Assembly (NCBI GenBank): GCA_963691815.1
Contig: OY829655.1
Location: forward strand, 12,346,279 to 12,410,278
DNA from: Echiichthys vipera
Lineage: Eukaryota > Chordata > Actinopteri > Perciformes > Trachinidae
Direction: 5' to 3'
Length of the DNA stretch: 64,000 nt
Under the pieces are notes generated by a model. That model saw only the letters and a program-made list of their open reading frames with translations, was not told the DNA's origin and did not search any database. Below are positions 52,621-64,000 of this stretch, piece after piece. A program made the position numbers and the translations under genes. Every line of letters starts with the position of its first letter. Positions within the stretch are counted from its first letter, which is position 1.

Positions 52621-53039
52621 TTCTGTCTTTGGTCTCTAAAAACGGAGGTTAACAGGAATCAATACATCATAATTTCTCCACCTTAAAGAAAACGATTTTA
52701 GGAGGCAACGTCCTGTTGTCTGGCCTTTCAGGCAGAACATGAACTAGGAAACTATATTACATCGATTTGTCCTCATTGGCTCAGAGTTCAAACTTCAAAG
52801 TCTATTAATTACACAACCTTGCAACATCTTATCTTTCCGATCTCATTGTTCGCCGTGTGCCACCTCCGCACTCTCACCTTAGGTGCACACACACACACAC
52901 AAACATACAAAGGTCATATTTAATTTCATTTAAAAAAAGTTTTTTTACCTTTATTTATTCAGAGGAGAACATTGAGAGCAATGCTCTCATCAGAGCGTTC
53001 TTTTTCACACAGTTACACATTTACACCTGGAAGCTGCCC

Positions 53040-53400
53040 AGCACAACTGAAGGTACAGGTGAGGCCGATGGGAATCCCATTGGATGACAAGTTAAGGGAG
53101 GCATCATGGATATCGCAACCTATTTAAACCTGATCTCAAAGAAATAATATGTGAAAAGACCACAACCTCATAACCACACATCACGTGCTGGTGGCACTTA
53201 AAATGTTAAAATGACATGCCAGCACCATAGAAACATGCCAATGGAAAGTCAAGTGTGTCAGTCGGGTTCTTCCTCTGGGGACCACGAATGGCTTTACAAA
53301 ATTTCATGACAATCCATAAAGCACTTCTGCATTTCATTCTGCATCAAAGTAGTGGACCATCTGACAGACCAACATTGCCGTTCCTATAGCCTATCCTTAA
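53040..53400 (+). repeat. dispersed teleost repeat, partner of 41335-41795
   Basis: Contains GGCCGATGGGAATCCCATTGG, TTCCTCTGGGGACCACGAATG-like words, TTTCATGACAATCCATAA and CAGACCAACATTGCC. It is the same family as the intron 5 copy of hnmt C. Confidence 0.5.
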
Positions 53401-55214
53401 CAAGGCCAGTGCTGTGCTGTGTGTTTTTAGTCATTTAATTAGAGCGGGATCAACTCAATGAGGCAGAACAGGACTCCAGAAGACTCCCCAATCCCACACC
53501 CTAAACTTCTCCCTGAAACCTCAATGTCTTTTTGGTCCAAAGTAATTTATTAAAGTCATTGGCCCCAACACTCATCTCCCTGTTTGATATTTTAGACACT
53601 ACATCTAGGGAGACCGAGGCTTTCACACCTCTTTGATCACACCATGTTGGTATCATAAAGATATGGAGGGTCATGTGGGTCCAGAGATCGGTGACGCGGA
53701 AGCAACATGCAACAATGTTCAATTCCGGATGGTGTGTTCTGTTCTTTCCGTTGTTCTCTAATATCACAAATGTCTGTTGAATAAAGTCTCAAATCCATAA
53801 ATACAGTCCAAATACATTTAATAACTTACTATATTATTGTTTAAGGGAAAAAAGTAAAAAAGAAGGACATCTCGTCACTCTGCTAGGGTGAAGACAAGCA
53901 AATAATCCAGGTTAATAATAACTCACTAATACATTTAAGAACACAGTCATTGTTTAAAAAGGCTATGCAGCATTCATTCAGCCATATCTCTGTTAGAAAC
54001 TTCAACATAGTGCATCTTGTTAGAATGCTTGTGGAAATAGATGAACCCTTGTCAAACTGTTCACATATCTTCACTGGAATCTGCAAATATGTATTGAGAG
54101 CTACTAAAATGACATGAATTGGACATGACAAGATCAGCCCACGTCTTTGCCACAGATCAGATGGCCATGTCACAAACATTTGAATTCAACCTTCTCTTAA
54201 ACAAAAATGACAGTCTTAAATAAATGAATCTGGTGAGACAAAAGATTTAAACACTTTCCCTCACAACCTGTGAGCATCCTGGGACTATCAGAGTGGGAAT
54301 CTGGCTGGAGGGCAAGATGAATCTTATCAGCTGCTTAGAAATTCCAGGCTCTGCCTCAGAGCTTGTATCAGTAATTACAATTTATCAGGATTAGAGAGTC
54401 AAGGAGCCGATGAAGATCACAGCAGGACTAGAGCCCCTGTCTCGAAAAAGATGTCACTCACTCTGAACACTGAAGTGTGCGACATAGAGAAAAGAATGCA
54501 GTGTTTTATTTTTACATGGTTCCACAATTTATTTGCATTTTTGTCCAACTCTCCATGTATACACAATAGTAACACAAATAGCATCATACTGTAAACAATG
54601 AGTGAACATACTTTTAGATTATCTTGAATAAAACCCAATAAAATCAGGTCAGAAGTTGGCTGTTCTTTGTTTTATGATGGAAATGTGCCCAGATAACTTG
54701 TGAATTAGTTGATCCTGTTATCTAGAATTCTTCAATATCTCACAGTTGGATTTCACATTGACTTAACATTTACCACGTCTTTTTGTAGGCCAAATATTAG
54801 AAACAACGCATAAAAGAAACTACTCTAAAAATGTTTGGCAACAGAATCTTTGCAAGGCCACTTGGAGCACTTTCTGCCAAAATGGGTCAAGCATGCTTAC
54901 ATACAATCAGCTGTGTAAATACAATTGTTAAAACACGCAACAACTGTATTTGCACATCCACTAAAGATTATAGAGTTACTGGTAAAATACATTCAGAAGT
55001 AGGTCAGATAACACAAGACCAGATCTTCAGTTTGTGGAGGCAGAAAGAGAAACAGCATAAACTCTGGTCAGTGCCAAAATTACCAAGTATTAGAAACTTA
55101 ATTCTCCATTGGGTTGTATGAATAATGCACTGAAGGATCCATGTCGAAATGATATTAAATGCAAGTGTTCATGGTCCACAAAGATGCTTTACTAGAAACC
55201 ATGAAGATAAGAAA
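53401..55214. other. intergenic DNA without a supported gene
   Basis: AT-rich, only short ORFs (longest 98 codons, minus, 54179-53883) with no family resemblance and no convincing splice context. Confidence 0.4.
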
Positions 55215-56472
55215 GTAACACTTTCTTTGAAGATCACATCTATATTGAATTAAAATGTTTCATGACTGCTCTCATAAACACATACTGCTTTCTGATGCAT
55301 TATATTAACAGTTATAAAACATTATAGATGTGACTTATAATGATTTATAGGTTCTATAGTGCCTTATAAACTAGAGGCTGGCTGATGGGGCTTAAAACAC
55401 ATTATGAAAAACCTATATACTCACCTATACACACCTCAACAAAGGGTATAGGGTATGTAGGAGATAATGCCTGACGAGTTGTCCGTTATTGTGCATTAAT
55501 CTGACGTGCAACAAGCGACCATGGTCACTTGATTTCTTTATTTATTTTAGTTTTGCAATAAAAATATTATGCTTTTTTTAAAAACAAGAACTTGGTTTCC
55601 CTGGTAACACCTGAGGGATTGACTAATGTCTGGAACACCTTCCCTTAAGGTTCTTCTGCAATGGAAATGTTCACTCCCCCAACCTTATATAAGACTTGGC
55701 AATGGGATATTTTTCTAGTCCCCTCATCTTAAACAACCCTAGCTGTGAGCCAGAAAGCTAACTCTATGCTAGAAATATTCAAAGTCAATAACACTGTGTA
55801 CAGATCTGCCCTCCCCATTTATTCCTGATAACTGACACCTTGTCAGGTATTGTCCATTCCTTAGTGGACATCCTGCAGCCATCAGAATGGATTATTCACC
55901 CAGAACATGGTATGACATAGTTTGTGTTAAGTACAGTGAAGTACATATTGATTCATTCAGAATAATCCATGCTACACGGCAAGTGATTATTAGGTAAGAC
56001 ATCAAAATATCAATCAACCACGCAAATAAATAAAGTAAAATGTGTCTACTTTAGGAATGTAAACATGTGCCTTTTGAATATTTTGAACATATCATATATG
56101 TGTTATGGCTCTATTCCTAAAGCAGATACATTTGAATTACCACACAATGATAACTTATGACGTTGCATGGACTATTATAGCATACTGAGTCCTGACTACA
56201 GTTGATTGTTGAGGTGAGTATAGGTAATCATAATGTATTATAAGCTCCATCACTCAACCTCTAGTTTATAACTCATCTAGAGCAACCATAAGACACTTAA
56301 ACTTATAAATCATTATACCGTTAGTCACATCTATGTTTCTCTGACTGTTGATACGGTACATCAGAAGACATTGTGTGTTCATGAGTATAGGCATAAGGTA
56401 TTATGAATGTTTTAATCCACTATGAATGCCCCCATAATGTGCTACAGATGTGGCCTTCATAGACAGTGTTAT
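55215..56472. mobile_element. long-TIR non-autonomous DNA transposon
   Basis: Ends GTAACACTTTCTTTGAAGAT and (reverse complement) GATAACACTGTCTATGAAGG. Inverted homology continues inward: 55322-55390 (ATTATAGATGTGACTTATAA; TTATAAACTAGAGG) versus 56250-56335. About 1.26 kb with no transposase ORF. Confidence 0.7.
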
Positions 56473-57840
56473 CAAAAAGTCATTACTTTTGTGCATGAGC
56501 TAGAGAAATAGACAAAAGGGATGACCCGACTAATTATGTGCTCACAAATATTTAGTATTTGCTGTCTTTCATGTATCGAGCCCTGTCTGTGGTGCAAAAA
56601 AATAAAATAAAAAATGAAAACGGAGGAAATAAATAAACTTATTTCTTGTATTTAGATGAAATGGTATAAAATAAATGGTGTGAAAAGAAAATGAAGTATG
56701 GCCTCCTTTTGAAACGAGTATATTGGCTCTAAAAATACAGTGAGATCTGGTGGATAATTCCTCATCTCTATTCTTGTATCTGTTTTAGTGATCAGAGCTT
56801 TTTTGTTGTGCATGTGATAATGAAAAAATGTATATGAGGTATGAGCTTTATCATGCTGGTATTTGATAATTTGCATTAAAGGTTTGCTCTTGACTCTTAA
56901 TTCTTGACTGTATTCATCTTCAAAGCAGTCTACCATATTTCAAGACCTAACCCACGATTTGGAGATTGTTTCTTAATTTAGTCCTCAGCTGTTAAGAGTG
57001 GGAAATTACTGCATTGTTGTATTGTTAAACTCAAGGCAAGCCTGCTTTTGGTTTTCACATGTACACAACATATGGCATCATCAACAAAACACAATCTGAC
57101 AGCAACAACTTGCATTACAATTGAAACACTAGAAAAGTCATTCGAAAGGAAAAACAAAACAAAAGTATCAGCACTAACGTAGTGCATAGAACAACTTGTT
57201 TATTCTCAGAAATGAAAAAAAGGCTGTTTGTTTACCCAAAAGGCATGTGACATTTTCTTTTACAAAGATCCAGCACTGATGAGACAAAGTCAAATACCAA
57301 ATGTTCTGTTGTTCTGTCTTTGAATGTCATGAGTGCTGACTGCTGACTCAAGATGTTTTGTCTCCCTCGCGACACAAATATGTGACAAATGATCAGGGGG
57401 TCCCTCTGAATCTTGACACACAAACACCTCAAAACCACACCATTGGATCCACTTTGTCTTTGCCTTTTAGGAGTCCTCATGACTTGTGGTTTACAAACTG
57501 TGCTGCTCTAACTGTGTTCACACTCCAAGCATTAAAAAAAAGAAACTAGAGGTCCACTTATTTCCTTTGTCTGGAGACCTTGTGTCTCATTTACACCATG
57601 TTCAGCTTTGGTTCCTCTTCTTCGGGGAGGAAAGTTGGGCTACATTGCCCTTCAGCAGCAAACCACGTGCAATTGTCGCTTTCTGTCCGCTGCATTTTTG
57701 CAATACAATTGGCACCACAGCAAATAATCACCCCAGCTCAAATCGGCCAACAGTCATAAATAATGGACGTTGTCAGTAACAATCTGAACACAGTAAGGGG
57801 TCTGTTTGCGGTGGAACGCGTCTTGGTGAGGTATAGCAGC
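56473..57840. other. DNA downstream of thsd7b, including its likely 3' UTR
   Basis: No independent gene. AATAAA on the minus strand at 57199-57204 is a candidate poly(A) signal, giving a 3' UTR of about 640 nt. Confidence 0.45.
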
Positions 57841-57844
57841 CTGG

Positions 57845-60934
<3,090 letters not shown>

Positions 60935-60944
60935 CTGCAGCAAT

Positions 60945-62300
60945 GGCACGGAGGAAGAGACAATGCTAATTAGCAGTTTGTCTTGGACATCCAGCTCTGT
61001 CAGGTTCCCATGGTTATTATTAACCTACCCTTCTTCTGCTGCCCCACTACTTTATATTACCAGGTAAGGTATATTAGGTTTTTTGTGAGAAGAAAAAGGT
61101 GCAATTTCCTCTGAAACAGGGATCCACAAGAAATCTTTGGTGGAAATTGGATGGTAAAAATTGGTTGGAAATGTACAAAAAAACCTGTTATGTTCTATAC
61201 AGAAGGCTCTTATTATCCTGGGTAGAGCTATGGGGGTATATTGATTTGAAGAGACAGTCAAAGCCACTTGAGCCTAATTTTATGTATTAAAGAAGATCCA
61301 CACATAGTGTTGAATTTCATGGCAGGATTACAAATAGAAGAAACACCAAAGGCAATTCCTTTGAATACAGTCATTTCTAGATAGAAGGTCCCATATTGTA
61401 AAGAGTGAGATTGTCATGTCTTCTTTGATTATAAAGCAGGTTGATGTTTATATATAAATACTGGGAAGGTACCAAAGCACCCAGTTCAACAGAGAGATGC
61501 ACACAGCCCGCATTCAGAAACTTTGTCTTTAAAACAAGCCGTCAGGACTTCTGTACAGTCGTGATGTCACAACTGTACTATATTTAGGTAGAAAGTGCTG
61601 CCACAGTAGCAGTCGTCCCCCAGTCTATACAATCCCGCAGCTAACGACAGATAATATGGATTGGATGCTTTTTTGGGGTTTCAACAATAACCCTTTCTGC
61701 ACAGAGTTAAAGGTTATATTACAAGTGCTTTCTAAATGGCCAAACCTGTGAAAAATGGCAGCGATTGTAATGTCAAAGTCATCATTACAGCTGTGTCAAA
61801 AATTACAAATACACTGTGCAAAGGCTTTCATTAAAGTATCATTTTTTAAAATAGGTCATGAAATGTCACGGCTGCTACATCACTTACCCAGTTTGGAAAG
61901 ATTGAAAGATTGAGACATTCCATTACAGACTGACACAAGGCAAATGTGTGTATTTCGCAAGGAAATACGGCATGTATTTACTGTATTTGAATCTCCTCTG
62001 CAGCTTATGTTTTTAACTTCCATGTTGTGTGTATTTCTTTGATTTTAGTGTTTGATTGTCTCTTTAAATATCCAATAGTTATGACCCCTGCCCTTCCCAG
62101 CTCTCTTTGTCTTTTTCTCCAGATACGTGGTTGCAGGTGATCGTTGGTGCCAACAGAAGACCCAGGTGTTCCCAGGCTATAAAGCCCTGGCTGCTACTGA
62201 CAGTCTCACCCTTTTTCTTCCCTGCAGGCACCTGCTTGGTTATGTTGCAGCTTTAGTTCCTCTTTGGTCCTTTTGTTTACATGTACCCCACAACACTCAC
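60945..62300. other. upstream thsd7b intron, no further exon seen
   Basis: I searched the minus strand for a TSP1 exon (Trp-rich start, C-G-x-G motif) ending in the required phase and found none. The preceding exon must lie beyond 64 kb or be too diverged to see. Confidence 0.4.
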
Positions 62301-62307
62301 ACACTGG

Positions 62308-62640
62308 CAGCGTTTCATTAGTTGTTCGACATGCCCTTGTTCACTTCCCCTCGGGGAATCCCCGCTACCATCCTAAGTATTGCTCCATTTGTCTGAATAA
62401 CCGAAGTGAACTTAGTGAGATCGACCCTCGGAGGGCTGAAGGAGCAAGTGCACGAGGATGATCACTCTAGAGGTGTATATCACCCACAATGCATTGCAGT
62501 AATGCATTTGGTGGAAGAAAATAATCCATGGTTAGGCGACAGTAAACTGCAACCTGAAAAACTTTCTTAAGAAAACCTCATTGACAGCTTGATAATTTAC
62601 TGAAAAATATAACATTAGTAATTTCTATTAATATTGACTT
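62308..62640. repeat. dispersed repeat, partner of 38555-38880
   Basis: Shares TTGTTCACTTCCCCTC, GGGGAATCCCCGCTACCATC-like and TCACTCTAGAGGTG-like blocks with the 38.6-kb copy. Confidence 0.6.
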
Positions 62641-62814
62641 AATCTGTAGTATTGTTCACCTTGGAAACAATGCTGTTTTTTGCAAGATGTAATAAATCCC
62701 AGGAAACAGTTCTGATAAATTACGCTACAGATCACAAATCAAAAATTCATGCAGCTAATTACCAAGTCTCAATGAAATGAAAGTCTGCAGGTGTTTATGA
62801 TTAATAATAACAGT

Positions 62815-62990
62815 AATAATAATAAACTGTATTTGTATAGCACTGTTCAAACAAGAAATGCAAAAAGCACTTTTGTATAAGCAAAAAGCACAACATAAAC
62901 TGATATAGAATGTTATAATTAATAAAAAAAATGAAGATGGAAAATAAAACACACTTGCAGCATAGCTCTAAACCTAGAACTGGTGCTCAG
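62815..62990. repeat. diverged dispersed repeat, partner of 26020-26200
   Basis: TTGTATAGCACTGTTCAAAC, AAACTGATATAGAATG and ACCTAGAACTGG match the 26-kb segment in order. It resembles the tail region of a fish SINE. Confidence 0.4.
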
Positions 62991-63599
62991 TCCCTCTCAC
63001 CCTTTTACCCAACGGCTGAGGGTAAGTGAATGAGGGGTTAGTGGAACGACCAATTAAACACAGCAACTGTCCGCTCTCAAGCACACCCATACTGATTTCA
63101 CTAACCTCCACTCTCCATGTGATTTCTGTATCTTTGTTGTGTATTTAATTCATCTCAGTTTGCTTCATATATCACTTTGTCTTTGGTTGTCCATTTATAG
63201 AGAATAAAGGTCAACTTAACAAAAAAAAAAAAAGCTACTTTTTTCTGACCTCCAGTAGTTGGGGTTCTCCCCCAGTGATGTTGAAGTGTACTTGGGGTGT
63301 ACCCTGTACACTCTGACATCACAGCTGGGTGTGGTCACAGGTGTACAAACCCTTATTAACAGATGGATTTTTTTGTACTAGTGCTTTGTACCAGCAAACT
63401 TATATGTTGTCTGTTTGAAATTCACTCGCTTTTTCTGGGCTCACCTTTCATGAAGGAAATATTAATAGGAAAAAATAAATGCTCCACTAAGTTCAGCAGC
63501 GAGTCATCAGCTCGGGGTGTCGGTTTGGTGCTGAGCATGAAGCATATACTGGGTTTGTCATAGCTTATAAATGCTTTAACTGCAATGTAGACATCAAGT

Positions 63600-64000
63600 C
63601 ATGAATGGCAGCAAACTTCCTATAGCTCAACCAGGAACAAACAGAGGTTTTAGTCATTGGTCCTGAAAGCAAAGAGAGAAACTTTACCAATGTTACAGGA
63701 TTTTAAACCCTCAAAGTCGGTTAAAAATCTGGGTGTGATTTTTGACTCTGAGCTCTCTTTTATTCCACACATCAAAAATATAACTAAGATAGGTTTTTAC
63801 CATCTTAAGAATATAGCCGTTTCTCTCTCAGGCCAGCACAGAGATGCTGATGCATGCTTTTAGCTCTTTTCGTTCAGATTATTGTAATGCCCTGCTCTCT
63901 GGTCTTCCCAAAAAGAACATGTTCAACTCACAATTACTACAGAACTCAGCTGCACGCATGCTGACGAGGACCATAGGGCGGGAGCACATCACACCAGTTT
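63600..64000 (+). mobile_element. L2-like LINE, reverse-transcriptase C-terminal part, cut by the window end
   Basis: Plus-strand frames read QTEVLVIGPES, then SVKNLGVIFDSELSFIPHIK and, after frameshifts, FRSDYCNALLSGLPKK and LLQNSAARMLTR. This is a very common fish LINE signature. Frameshifts and an early stop show it is dead. Confidence 0.8.

Overview
The window is nuclear DNA from a vertebrate, almost certainly a teleost fish. Every recognisable gene has short exons with GT/AG introns. The intergenic DNA is packed with fish-type repeats: Tc1/mariner elements, hAT-like elements with 8-bp target duplications, tRNA-derived SINEs, L2/CR1/L1-like LINE fragments, and long CA, GA and TA microsatellites. 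Nothing looks prokaryotic or like an active virus.

Genes are confined to about 18.9-61 kb and all lie on the minus strand. In transcriptional order (high to low coordinates) they are: (1) the last five coding exons of a thrombospondin type-1 domain 7 gene, most likely thsd7b (60934-57845), whose 5' part lies outside the window; (2) a canonical six-coding-exon histamine N-methyltransferase gene, hnmt copy C (47662-40003, 294 aa), with a separate noncoding first exon near 50.4 kb; (3) a divergent hnmt paralogue, copy B (34919-29882, 290 aa); (4) a second paralogue, copy A (24888-18899, 290 aa). From memory, THSD7B followed by HNMT in the same orientation is also the human chromosome 2 order, so this looks like conserved synteny with a fish-side tandem expansion of hnmt.

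All three hnmt copies are intact on paper. Every coding exon joins in frame, and the four internal coding exons have identical lengths in all copies (53, 108, 131 and 94 nt). Copy C keeps, at the same residue numbers as human HNMT, every histamine-contact residue I could check. Copies A and B keep the S-adenosylmethionine-binding Gly-rich loop but have lost several histamine contacts. Copy B is the most altered (Glu28 to Asp, Gln143 to His, Tyr147 to Phe, Trp179 to Leu, Asn283 to His, human numbering) and also has a weakened splice donor. A and B share homologous intron and upstream sequence, and exon 3 is almost identical between them while exon 1 is not, which suggests gene conversion or uneven selection. 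The A/B pair is the most interesting biology here: methyltransferases that probably act on something other than, or in addition to, histamine.

The first 18 kb contain no exon I can support. They hold a Tc1 element, a hAT-like element, a near-perfect 33-bp-arm hairpin, a 24-G run, a CTCF-like motif and several stretches that read like conserved noncoding DNA. The 25.2-29.9, 35.1-39.9 and 50.5-57.8 kb gaps between genes are mosaics of nested mobile elements. The block at 35.3-37.1 kb has unusual composition and remains unclassified. The final 3 kb (61-64 kb) contain repeats and an L2-like LINE running off the window edge.
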